Assembly (NCBI GenBank): GCA_958450365.1
Contig: CAUEEP010000865.1
Location: 186,001-250,000 of the forward strand
Direction: 5' to 3'
Source: Mesorhabditis belari
Taxonomy: Eukaryota > Nematoda > Chromadorea > Rhabditida > Rhabditidae
Length of the DNA stretch: 64,000 nt
In this document: in pieces, positions 42,950 through 54,400 of the stretch
How the letters are laid out: each line of letters opens with the position of its first letter
How positions within the stretch are numbered: position 1 is the first letter of the stretch
The notes under the pieces: generated by a model
Seen by the model: only the letters and a program-made list of their open reading frames with translations
What the model was told of the DNA's origin: nothing
The model's database searches: none
Made by a program: the position numbers and the translations under genes

Positions 42950-43897
42950 ACTTGGCTGTATTCTCGAAGTCATCCAACATTAAGATAAGCACATGTTTTT
43001 TTGAGATGGATTATAGAGGGTTTTTTGTCCAGAAAACAATTCTCGATCTTTCACCAAAATTTCTTTCATAAATTATGTGCAAATGTAAATGTTAATGCTT
43101 TTGGTTTTTGGTTTTTGCGGTTTTCTTTTTGGTTTTCTTTTTTTTGGTTTTCTTTTTGGCTACAGTATAACGATCATTGATACAATATTATCTAGGGAAA
43201 TTTGTTCTGAATCTAATATACAGGAAAAGTTTGTACTTCTTTCAAGGCAGTTTGTACTTCTTTCATAGAAAAGGTGTGAGCATTTTTCCACCGAGAAGTT
43301 CACCCCACAAATGCGCGCCTTTTGGCACACAAGTCAGAAGCAAAGAGTAGAATCTTTACTTTAGAATCTTTTCCTCAGAATCTTTACTTTAGAATCTTTA
43401 TTTCCATAAATTTGTAAGGAGAATTTCTAATTATTTCTCTAAAAAGAGAAAAATTCTCTACAAGTTTTATCGAATTTCTCTACAGTTTTATCGGATTTCG
43501 AAAATTCGCAAAAAAATGAAGATAAAAGGATAAAGAATCAAAATCAAAAAAATCTAGAGAATCTCCTCCATAAATCTCCTCGAAAATGTGGATGCGAAAG
43601 CGGATTTCGGGGATTTCAGCGTAATTTTGTGTTGAGGTAAGCGGAAATGGGAAAATTTCATTATTTTAGAAAAATTTCGTTTATAAAGTGCTCGGATTTG
43701 TGTGTAGTTTGGCGAAAATTGGCATTTATTGATAGAAAAAAGAAAGTCTCAACTTGCACGGCTTGAATTTTTTTTTACAATTTTAATTCCGCGTTTGGAG
43801 GTAACAAAAGTTTAAAGTTTATAAACAAATCAAAATTTGAGAATTTTTATTTGAGAAATTGAAAGCTTGAGATTATTTTTACTTCATTACATTTAAA
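42950..43897. other. Intergenic, nothing recognised
   Basis: GGTTTTCTTTTTGG repeats lie near 43095-43160. A GAG-GTAAGC donor-like site near 43638 lacks a credible exon. Confidence 0.4.
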
Positions 43898-44247
43898 GGG
43901 CCCTCATGGTGTATTGGCTAAGTTCTCACTTCCAAACTGAGGGTGTGGGGTTCGGCCCCCCTAGGGTTCTCTTCCCTAGCCCGTGCGCCCAGACTAGAGG
44001 TCTCTTCTCTAGAGCTGACTAGAGATCCCTTCTCTAGCGGAGTTCACTCTTCCACTGGGTTGGCCCATTCATGGCTTGAGGTTATTAAAGCAAGAAGCCT
44101 ATCTTCTATCTATCTTCTTTTCTCCCCGCCTCCACATCGCCGAGTAAAAATATCTCATCTTTCTCTATGTATTTATGTGTAGATTTGTGTATTGTCTGAC
44201 TGATTACGCTTTATTTCATGTCCTGAATAAAGTATGAATATATATTA
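43898..44247 (+). mobile_element. tRNA-headed SINE
   Basis: The head GGGCCCTCATGGTGTATTGG-CTAAG (box A) leads to GTGGGGTTCGGCCCC (box B). A body with AGACTAGAGGTCTCTTCTCT repeats follows. The tail CTTTATTTCATGTCCTGAAT-AAAGTATGAATATATAT is shared with the SINE at 9.9 kb. It is complete from head to tail, about 350 bp. Confidence 0.65.
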
Positions 44248-44375
44248 CTCTGAAAAGTTCGATTTGTTTGAGATTTCTTTATTAAATTTAAAATGTTAGT
44301 TTCAACTTGAGACTAGAGAAAGTAAGTGAAGAAAAATGAATGGTTGATGGGTTTTAAAGTTGAAATTCTGATATC

Positions 44376-44757
44376 TACCGTATTTTCTCTAATAGTAGTG
44401 CACCCCAGCGAGCCGAGTTGGTGACTATTTTACGGTGACTTTGTCAAATCGACAATCGTGTCCGCTCCACTGTTCACATTTAGTTAATATCGTCTTTATG
44501 TCAGCATGGCGGCCAATTTGCAACTAGCTTTATTTACCGTATTTTCTCTAATACTAGTACACCCCAGCGAGCCGAGTTGATGACTATTTTACAGCTTTCA
44601 AAGTTTCCACAGAAGCTCAACACTCAAATCCCCCACTAGATCTCATCGTCAGCTACATTTTCCGACCGCACATCGATAGGATCTGATCAGCCCTTCTCGA
44701 GATTTCGAGGAATTTAGACGACGCTCTGGGTGCACTACTATTAGAGAAAATACGGTA
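44376..44757. mobile_element. MITE family B, copies 3a (partial) and 3b
   Basis: A truncated B copy (from 44376) is followed by a full copy at 44535-44757 (ends TACCGTATTTTCTCTAATAC and AGAGAAAATACGGTA). Confidence 0.8.
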
Positions 44758-44879
44758 TTTAAAAACAATTTTAAGTATCATTTTTATTTACGATACGAAA
44801 GATTTCTATAGAGAAAATATGGTGAAAATGGAAATCTATATGCTATGGTTATTATTAAAATTGATTTTCTATCAATTTT

Positions 44880-45872
44880 TTCTGTAAATTGTTAGGTATT
44901 TATAATACTCATGATACACATTTCAGTACTATATTCTAGTACTCTACCAATGCCATGCACTGTACTATAACAGTAATATGCACTTGTACTATGTACTGTA
45001 CTACGTAAACAGTTTACATCGCATTTAATATGTACTATTGTTGTAAATTATAAAAAAAATTACCATATTTCGTCCTATCCAGCTCTTGTCCGTTTTCCGG
45101 GTCTTTTTAGAAATTTCTGGCATAATTATTTTCTTTTCTTATTGCATTTTCCAATGTTACCGTATTTCCTCTAATAGTAGTGCACCCCAGCGAGCCGAGT
45201 TGAAGACTATTTTACAGCTTTCAAAGCTTTTGCAGAAGCTCAACACTCAAATCCCCCACTAGATCTCATCGTCAGCTACATTTTCCGACCCCACATCGAT
45301 AGGATCTGATCAGCCCTTCTCGAGATTTCGGGCAATTTAGTCGACGCTCACGGTGCACAACTATCAGAGAGAATACGGTATTCAATATTTTGAATAATAT
45401 TTTAACAGCTATTTATATTCATCTTTCGACAATTGTTTTGTACTGGTAAATTTACGTTTCAAAAAAAGCTCAGCTTAATGAGATTTCTGATTAAATCAGC
45501 TCAAATTTCGTTGGAAATCTTGGAAACCGTAAAATAGTCACCAACTCGGCTCGGTGCACTACTAGAGAGAATGCGGTGGTTGAATTTGCACAATAAACTT
45601 TTAAATAACAGCAAAAATTGAAGTGATACAAAGACAGATTTGGATTTGAATACCGTATTTTCTCTAATAGTAGTGCGCCCTAAGCCTTGCCTAAATTCTT
45701 CGAAATCTCGAGAACCGCTTATCAGAACCTATCGATGTGGGGTCGGAAAATGTAGCTGACGATGAGATCTAGTGGGGGATTTGAGTGTTGAGCTTCTGTG
45801 GAAACTTTGAAAGCTGTAAAATAGTCATCAACTCGGCTCTACTGGTCTACTACTATTAGAGAAAATACGCTA
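44880..45872. repeat. Repeat block with MITE B copies 4-6, related to 55.04-55.87 kb (inverted)
   Basis: The stretch 44890-45160 (ACTCATGATACACATTTCAG ... CTCTTGTCCGTTTTCCGGGT) is inverted at 55552-55870. B copy 4 is 45158-45380. A B fragment at 45520-45577, a roughly 72-bp spacer and B copy 6 (45651-45872) form a pair found also at 55038-55551 and 56699-57214. Confidence 0.75.
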
Positions 45873-46636
45873 ATTGTCCATCACCCTGTGCAAAGTGCGC
45901 CAAAAGTTCTGCCATCTCCCTAAAGTTGGCAAAAGCAAGTGTCAAAGCAAATCTGAGATCGATAACGTTTCAGATTCGTTAAGGATTCGTTAAGGATTCG
46001 TTAATTCAAATCTAGTCAGAAGAATAAGGTAAGCAATAATTTACAAAAAAACCAAAGATTATAAACAAACAAAGAAGCAAACTTAAAAATGAATTCGCTA
46101 ATTCACAAGAAATTTTGAAATTTAAAACACTTTTGCATCCAAACCCAAATCATTTCCCCGTTTTTTTTCCCTCTAAATGACATGACATTCATTTAAACGG
46201 AAATTGGTTTCAATGAAGTCATTGACATAAAATAAAACTTCATAAATTTCCGCAAATGACCCAATTCCTATAGACTAATTAAGATAATTAGGCTCGCTTT
46301 GCGAAGAATTTTTTTTTGAAACCAGGAAAATACAAAAAAAATGACTGCGAAAAGGCGATTGGGTTGGAAAATGACGCACATTTTGTAGTCGAGATACGGT
46401 ATGAGAAAAGGAGAGATTTGAGAAGTTTTTGGAGAATTTTGTGCGCACCGAGATAACTGAGAAGGTTTGAGATGTTGACGTAATCTTGGGAACGAAATGA
46501 TTCACGAGAGAAAACATGTGAGGAAAAGTTGTAAAAAATCGTTTTTTTAAAGAATACTAGACGAAATTTCCCCTTGCTAAGCTTAAAATAAAAAAAGTTT
46601 AGCTCAAAATTGGTTAAATGAGAAAAATAAGCAAAT
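45873..46636. other. Intergenic, nothing recognised
   Basis: This is AT-rich sequence with no gene supported. Confidence 0.4.
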
Positions 46637-47073
46637 ATTGTCGGCCCTGGGGTTCGAATCCGCGACCTCTCGCTTACCAACGCTTACCGACGCTTACCGA
46701 CGCTTACCAACGCTTACCAACGCTTACCGACGCTTACCGACGCTTATTGACGCTTACCGACGCTTACCGAAGCTTACCGACGCTTACCGACGTTTACCGA
46801 CGCTTACCAACGCTTACCAACTCTTACCAACGCTTACCAACTCTTACCGACGCTTACCAACTCTTACCGACGCTTACCAACGCTTACCAACGCTTACCAA
46901 CGCTTACCAACGCTTACCAACGCTTACCAACTCTTGCCGAGGCTTACCAACGCTTACCAACGCTTACCAACTCTTACCAACGCTTACCAACGCTTACCAA
47001 CGCTTACCAACTCTTACCAACGCTTACCAACTCTTACCGACGCTTACCAACGCTCTACCAGCTGAGCTAAACC
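46637..47073 (-). repeat. tRNA-like element with 38 x 10-bp array in the anticodon arm
   Basis: On the minus strand the D-arm TTTAGCTCAGCTGGTAGAGC (box A) is followed by 38 contiguous decamers (47050-46671; main forms TTGGTAAGCG and TCGGTAAGCG). Then come AGAGGTCGCGGATTCGAACC (variable and T-arm, box B) and a 3' end like GGCCGACA. All decamers keep exact register; they differ only by substitutions. Removing the array leaves about the 5' third and the 3' half of a tRNA. Functional tRNA use is excluded; Pol III transcription is possible but boxes A and B are about 390 bp apart. Confidence 0.85.
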
Positions 47074-47579
47074 AATACAATAAACCAGCAATCGAAATGG
47101 GACCTCAAGTAAGCTGATTTTGAAAAGAATGACAATCCCGAGACTCATGCAGAGGAATTAAAGTGATTGCCATTATTGCCATTATTTTACACCAATCACA
47201 TTGAAACTTGAAATTTTCAAAACCCTTCTATAACTTTTTCAAAAAAAAAACTGCCTAAACGGGGATAATTGAAACTTACCCCGTTAATCATAACATTTTC
47301 AAGCAACTAAAAAAGGTGGCAATTGAAGAAAAACCCTAGAAAGTTGATGAAAATTACAAGTTTCAACACTTTCCAACCACCTCCACATTTTTGAGTGCCA
47401 ATTAAAGATGGCATTGCGGGAATTCTTCGAGTTTACTTCAAAAAATGGCAAATCTCGGTGAAAATACTAAAAAAATTGTGAGTGACGGGATTTTAAATGG
47501 TGCAAGCATTGAAAAAAAAAACAATGGTTTCGTTTAATTCATTTTGCTCTAATTTTCCCCGAACACAAGCTTTACTTTT
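47074..47579. other. Intergenic, nothing recognised
   Basis: A palindromic AATTGAAACTTACCCCG/AAAAAGGTGGCAATTG-type stretch lies near 47265-47410. No gene is supported. Confidence 0.4.
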
Positions 47580-48105
47580 TAAACACTAGAAGTGCACTTC
47601 TGTTTGGTCTTAGGTGTAAACTTGTAGCTTGTAAACGCTTGTAAAGCTTGTAAACGGATTTGCTGTAAACTAAAAATTGCGGTAAGCTAAAGAGAGTTGA
47701 ACCTTTTGATATCCTGTCATATCTAACGACTGGGGGATATTTGATACACGCCCATCTCTTTGTCATTGAGAACCAAACTTTACGCTCAAATATCTTGGTG
47801 TTGGGCTGTTCAATTTATAAATTATTGGTATCATTAGATGCGCCAAGTATTCCTCTATCGATTGATACAAAAACTATTTCAATTGGACAGCTCAACACCA
47901 AGATATTTGAGCGCAAAGTTAGATTGCTGATGGGAAAAGGGGTGGGGCGCGTATAAAAGGTGTCCCACCGCCTCGCCCCTTTGCCATTGGCACTAGAAGT
48001 GCACTAATACCAATCATTTATAAATTGAGCAGCCCAACACCAAGATATTTGAGCTCAAAGTTGGATTGTCAATGGCAAAAGTGGTAGGGCGCGTATCAAA
48101 TGATT
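47580..48105. mobile_element. Repeat family E, copy 1
   Basis: Parts read TTTGATACACGCCC ... GGGGCGCGTATAAAAGGTGT ... GGGCGCGTATCAAATG, with inner inverted AACACCAAGATATTTGAG. The same modules recur, rearranged, at 58595-59190 in an intron of the TSP1 gene. Inverted ends suggest a MITE-like element. Confidence 0.65.
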
Positions 48106-48659
48106 TTTAATAAGGAGACCTTTTCTGAGTCTAGATCTTTAGACAAGATAAAAGCAATATTGCATAAAGATTTTCTTTTCATTTCATTTTCATTTTCAGT
48201 AATTATTTGCTATAAATTTTTTTCTTTCACCCAAAAATTTGTCCTTGACATGGTAGCCTGGAAGCCAAAGAAATCGAGATCCGATCGTTTTGTTGAAATT
48301 TTTTGTCGCTGTTTCAGCTTGTAGGTTTTATGCCTGAAATTTTCCACCCAAACCACTAAAAATATAATCTTTCTTTTCCCGAGCACTTATCTGATATAGA
48401 AGAGTAAAGCTTTTTTTGTTCTATAGTCCGGATCGACCATCGGAGAGGAGAGGTTTTTATATGGATGTACGATCTAGTTCAAGACTGCTCAATCCACGAA
48501 GACTAAACACTTTGTACTAAACGGCTTTTACAAGTTCTCAATTTAGTTTAGACTTTTTTCAAAGGCCAAGTTTCAAGTTATGCATGCTCTTGCGAATCAA
48601 AGATAGCCTAATAGATTTTCAAGTTTCTTCTTTTTTTAAATGAATTGCTCTTTGTTTTG

Positions 48660-49100
48660 AAATCTTCTATTTACAAGAATTTACATTTACATTTGCATTT
48701 ACATTGAACATTTACATTTATATTTACATTTATATTTACATTTATATTTACATTTATATTTACATTTATATTTACATTTACATTGAACGTTTACATTTAC
48801 ATTTACACTGACGTTCAATGTAAATGTAAGCCTAGAAAGCCTAGAAACTTGCCTAGAAAGTCTAGAAAGTCTAGAAAGCCTGATAACTTGCCTAGAAAGC
48901 CTAGATGGCTAGAAAGTCTAGAAGTCTAGAAGGCTAGAAGGCTAGAAAGTCTAGAAGTCTAGAAGGCTAGAAGTTCTAGACTTTCTAGGCAAGTTATTAG
49001 GCTTTCTAGGCAAGTTATTAGGCTTTCTAGACTTTCTAGAGTTTTAGCTTCGAACAATTTACCTTTACATTTACATTGAACGTTTACATTTACATTTACA
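48660..49100. repeat. Two adjoining repeat tracts with inverted organisation
   Basis: ACATTTACATTTATATTT units (48665-48820) are followed by AAAGCCTAGAAAGTCTAG units that invert near 48970 (CTTTCTAGGCAAGTTATTAG). ACATTTACATTGAACGTTTA returns at 49060-49105, so the second tract interrupts the first. Confidence 0.75.
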
Positions 49101-50279
49101 CTGAAATCTCCTTTCTACACTTGATTTTTGCTCAATCCAATCTCAATCATCCAATTCTCATTGTAAGTGAAATCCACTGATTCCTAAAAAATCTGTTCGA
49201 CTGATTTTTTTTTGCCGCAATCAACACTGATTCTCATTGATTTGCGAAAGAGCAAAAAAATGAGAGTTTTCTTCTCAAATTTGGGTCAATCCGTTTCTCC
49301 TTCGTGCTCATTTCAATGAGAGGGGGAAAAAGGGAAATTCTCAGCAAATTCGGGAAAAGAAAACGACTCGCATCACCCATTTTTTAGCTCGTTAGCGAAT
49401 TTTTTGATTGACCAAACGTTTATCCGGTTGATTCTACGGAGAAAATAGATTTCAACAAGTTTTCTTTATAGCACAGGTTTTGAATTTTCGTTTTATCTTC
49501 TCGAACTCTTCTCTATTGAAAGCTCTTTTGAAAATTGAAAGCTCTTTTTCAAAGTAGTGAAAAGGCATTGATGCTATAGTCAAAGTAGTCAAATAATGCC
49601 ACATTTATAATTTTATCTAAAAGTTACCGTTTCCATGACTTCATCTGAAGAATACCATGTTCATAACTTCAGCTAAAAGTTACCAAATCTATCAGCTTAA
49701 TTAATGGGCTTACAATCAATGAATGCTTGGAAGTTTAGCTGCAAGTTTTGCAAGTTTAACGATAACTAACATCTACAAGTCTTGAAATGTAATTTATTGA
49801 CTCTTCGAACAATTCTATAACAAATTCTATAACAATTCTATCACAGATTCTATAACAATTCTTTGAAGCATCCAATTTCATGACTGATTTTCTTTTTCAT
49901 CGCCCCTTAAAACTCGTTTCAATATTGACGACTACATTCTAAACTTTCGCTGAGCAATGCTTAGCAATGCAAGCTTTTATGCCTAAACCTGTAAGCAGAT
50001 CCTTTCTGGCGCACTTAATTCTTTATTTTTCTTGTGATACCAACCGTTACCGCAAGAAAAATCAAGAATTAAGTGCTCCAGAAAGGGTGCTTTTACATTT
50101 TTGACTATAAGCCCAAACAAAGCGCTGCTGCATCGCCAAGCCAAAAAATCAAGTTTCAAATCCACTCACTTTCAAATATCAATTTGAAATCCAATCGATT
50201 CCCAATAAAAATTTGAAGAGATTTATCAATGAGGCTAAATTTTTCAAATTCCAATCAGCAAACAAAAATTTTCGAACTA
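49101..50279. other. Intergenic; one strong hairpin
   Basis: A hairpin at about 50000-50095 has arms CTTTCTGGCGCACTTAATTC and inverse. A TTCTATAACAA repeat lies at 49808-49862. No gene is supported. Confidence 0.45.
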
Positions 50280-51298
50280 TTGGGTTGGTGAATTGAAAAC
50301 TGCGGGACTTTGAACTAAAATTTATTGAAAATAAAACCATGAATTCATTCCAAATAATTTCCATTATTATTGACGACTTCTGCCCATTTTACAGGCAATT
50401 TGCGGATTCCTCTTTCGTGGTAGGATTTTGCTTTTGGATCGAAAAACTTTCAAAGCCAATTTTTGACTGCTTCTTCCGAATCGAAGTATTCTCCCGAAAG
50501 CTTATTACTCATGACCCGGAATAAATAGTAATCAAAAGGGGCGAGGTCCGGAATGTATGGGGAATGCGCCAAAAGTTCCCAAACAAGGCCATTTATTTTA
50601 GAGCGAGTCAGTTTTGCAACATGAAGGCGCGCGTTGTCGTGGATGAGAACGATCTTTGACTTGGAGGACCTATTCTTCTTTAGGGATCCATTCACCTTTC
50701 CGAACTGTTCACTGTATTTGATTGCATTAAGGGTCGTCTTGCTATACAGCAGCTCCCAGTACACCGGGGTGCACTAGTATTGGGTTGGTGAATTGAAAAC
50801 TGACGGACTTTGAACTAAAATTTATTCAACATAAAACCATAAATTCATTCCAAATGATTTCCATTATTATTGACGACTTCTGCCCATTTTACAGGCAATT
50901 TGCGGATTCCTCTTTCGTAGTAGGATTTTGGTTTGTGTGTGAGACAAGTGTGAGACTCAAAAATGGAGGACTAGAGATGTCCCAGTTTGAGCACTTTCTT
51001 CAAAAGAAACCCATTTTGGTATCAATAGAAAAGTTGTAGAGAATCAAAAATTAGGCTTATAGCCAAATTTCCAAAAAGATACACTTAGTAGTTTCGCTTA
51101 AAATGCAAGTTTTGTGAAAATTCGTAAGTTTGGCATTTCTTGAAAACCAGTTTTTGAATCGTTCTGAAAATTTGGATATAAGCTTGATTTTTAATTCTCT
51201 ACAACTTTTCCAGTGACACCAAAATGGGTTTCTTTTGAAGAAAGTGCTCAAACTATCACCTATGACAATAGCCGGCAGTTTTCAATTCACCAACCCAA
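50280..51298 (-). mobile_element. Composite mariner element, copy 2
   Basis: The organisation and junction match copy 1 at 15885-16911, with TA flanks at 50278-50279 and 51299-51300. The left unit encodes (50764-50450) HDNARLHVAKL and SPYIPDLAPFDYYLF. The right unit is the short derivative 50780-51298. Confidence 0.85.
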
Positions 51299-51399
51299 TA
51301 TTTTCATATAAAAAATTTTGGTGAATTGATCAAATTCAAGATATTTCGATATTTCAGGTGCCAATCTTTCAGCATTTTTTATATTCTTTTTTCTATTCA

Positions 51400-51409
51400 T
51401 ATTCTCAGC
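51400..51409 (+). promoter_or_regulatory. Candidate trans-splice acceptor
   Basis: ATATTCTCAG precedes the TSP1 gene start codon by 58 bases without an upstream exon in sight. Nematode mRNAs often receive a spliced leader at such a site. This is inference only. Confidence 0.3.
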
Positions 51410-51467
51410 TAAAGCAAAACCTTTGTGTTTCAACCATTCTACAAATAAACGTCAAACAAACTCCACA

Positions 51468-54400
51468 ATGAAACTCCTAATATTTTTGCTTCTCTTCAAT
51501 TTCGTCACGCCAACACCGCAAAATGTCGAGCTGTTATACAGTGAGTGGACACAGACGCTACAAACTACAATATCGGACTACAAACCTTTGTAGAATTGCG
51601 TAGAATAGATATTTTTAAAAAGCTTTTTTATCAAAAAATCGTGCCAACTTTAGGCTCTTGAATGATACTAAAATCGAGAAAATTCACCATTTGTACCTTG
51701 AGAATGAGCCATTTATAGCCGTTTGTCGTCCTGAAACAGGACGAAACTACAAACCTGAAAAGAAAACGTTAAATCTCAGAGTAGAGAAAAATGATTTCGC
51801 TTGTTTTTGGTGTCATTCGAAAGCCTAAAATTAGCATGATTTTTTTGGTAGAAAAAAGTTTCCAAAAATCTCTATTCTACATGTTTCTACAATCGTTTGT
51901 AGGCTGATCTTATAGTTTATAGGGTTTATATTTAATAGTGAGTGCTTAGATAGCGAGTGCTTTACATAGAAAAAGTAATGTTTCAATAATTGATCGGGGT
52001 TTGGTTTGAAAATAAACGGGGTAGACTAAATTCCAAATTTTTTTTTTGCGCAACAGGGTCATTTACGCAACTGGTCGTTCGCAAGTCGCCATAACTTTCT
52101 TCTAAGTCGGCCAATCTTTATGTTTTTGGTGTCATTTTGTAGATCTCAATAAGTGCAAAAAAACGAAACCAAACTCATAAAGATTGGTCGATTTAGAAGA
52201 AAGTTATGGCGAGTTGGGCAAACGATCCAGTTGAGCAAAAAAATGTGGAAATTAGTCTACCCCAAATAAACGAATAGCGATCCAGGATTTTGGTTTTTTT
52301 ATGTTTTGGCGTTGAAGTTGAGTGGATTTTAGCAATAATCGATTTGTTTTCGATTGTTAAAATCATTTTTGTGATTGGATAAACAAAATATTTTGAATTA
52401 GCTTGGTAAATCGAATTTTTGGATCAGACAGTACAGATTTTTTCTTTTTTTTTTTTTTACAATTTCTGACTAAAGCCTTTTCAAATCTTCATTTATCACT
52501 TAATTCTTCTAGTTTTTAGTTTCAAAATCATTAAAATAAGACCGAAATTTGAGCGGTTAATTTTCATAAAAGCTTTGACTTGAGCAATACTGAAGAGCAA
52601 TACTTTCACCAATCAGAGCTACACTAAAGTATAATAATGTATACCGGGGTTACCGGTGATTTATTTTTGCACACACATAATCACAATTTACACATTAAGA
52701 TCTAGGGAATATTCTATCGTTTGTGAGGATGGGACGACGTAGGAGACGATGTAGGAGGAGAAGGCTACCCGCTTTATATGAGCTTGCGCCTCAGACAAGT
52801 CTACCCATTTGGACCCCTGGTTATCCCAATCCCGTGGGGAGGGGGCCTAGGGGGGACCGGTCTTGGGAACCAGTTCACCATATGGGTGCGGTTACCTACA
52901 GCACTCGGTATAAATCCTTGACTTGCGGAAGTTAGCCTACCCCGTTTATTTTCAAACCAAACCCCGATCAATTATTGAAACATTACTTTTTCTATGTAAA
53001 GCACTCACTATCTAAGCACTCACTATTAAATACAAACCCTATAAACTATAAGATCAGACTACAAACGATTGTAGAAACACTAAAGTATAAATCCTTGACT
53101 TTTATGATCTTAAACAAATCCGCGACGTAAATGTCGACCGATTTGGCTTAGAAAGCATTTTATAAATTAAATATAAATTTGGCGTTTACATTGATGAGAC
53201 AATTTCATCTGATTTTAATATCAATTAATATTACCAATGCTGTTTATTAGTTTGACAATTTCATCTGTCAATCTAATAAACAGCATCGGCTCGGGGATTT
53301 TGAATGAATACTTCAAAAGAATCGATTAAAGAATTAGCCCAGATTAAGTCCACCAAAATGAGCTGATCAAAAGTGGCTCAAAAGCTGGTTTAAATGAAAA
53401 ACAAAGTTGAAATTACGAATTTGACAGAGAGATTGTTTTTAAAGAGATTTTTAAACAACGGAAAACTGCGTTAAAAAATGCGTATGATAAAAATGAAGTT
53501 TCAAAGTTATCGAGAACAAATTCGTAAACGAAACAACGATAATAGCTAGTTTTGCAAAATTCGCTTTTTAGTGATGAGCTCGGAGTGGTCCCAATGGTCG
53601 CCGTGGTCATTTTGCTCGAATAATGTCCGTGTAAGGGTGCGCGCTTGTAGTACTGTGAAAGGATTTAAATGCATCGGGCACAACAAGGTTGGTTCTAAAA
53701 ATAAAAAAAACCTCAAACTTTTAAAGAAACAAAAAAAATCAAAACCAAAGAGCAGATTAAAAAAAAAGAATTTTTTTCAAAAACAAAAATCTCCGATAAC
53801 TCCAAATCTCAAAATTGCAACTTGGAATTTTTCAGTTTCAAATTACTCGGCGTTTAGCGAATGTAAGAAAATTTAATGACTTATCTTTTCAAAACAAATT
53901 ATTTATTCGATATTTTCTAAGTTTCAAAGTGTTTGACGCTGAGCGGACGTGAGATAGTTCTAGGTTTTTATTAGATTGAAAAGAAAGTTCTCGGAAAAAG
54001 TTTCGACGGTATTGGTATTGATATTTTATTGTTACTGTTCAATGTAATTACTTGTTGAGTGTTTAGATAAGTTTTTAATGAGTTAATGAATAGGTAATAG
54101 GTCAAATCTGTGCAAAGACTTTCTTGCACTACTTAATATAAGAAAATGTAAAAGTGTTCCCCTTTTGTTTAGCTCAAGAAAAAGTCTGTAAAATCGAAGT
54201 AAATTCGATTCGCATTGAAAGCATTGAATTGATTGAAAGCATTGAATTGATTGAAAGCCTTGGATCGATTGAAAGTATTGAATTGAATGAAAGCATTGAA
54301 TTGATTGAAAACATTGAATTGATTGAAAGCATTGAATTGATTGAAAGCCTTGGATCGATTGAAAGTATTGAATTGATTGAAAGCATTGAGTTGATCGAAA

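Noticed and set aside
43560..43660. Spliced-leader RNA gene
   Set aside because: A GAG-GTAAGC donor is present, but no 22-nt leader resembling the nematode SL and no Sm-site or stem-loop structure follows.
46618..47117. Two plus-strand frames of 150-159 codons with LPTLTNAYQR-like repeats
   Set aside because: Thirty bases (three decamers) make a ten-residue repeat, so long frames follow automatically from the tRNA-derived array.
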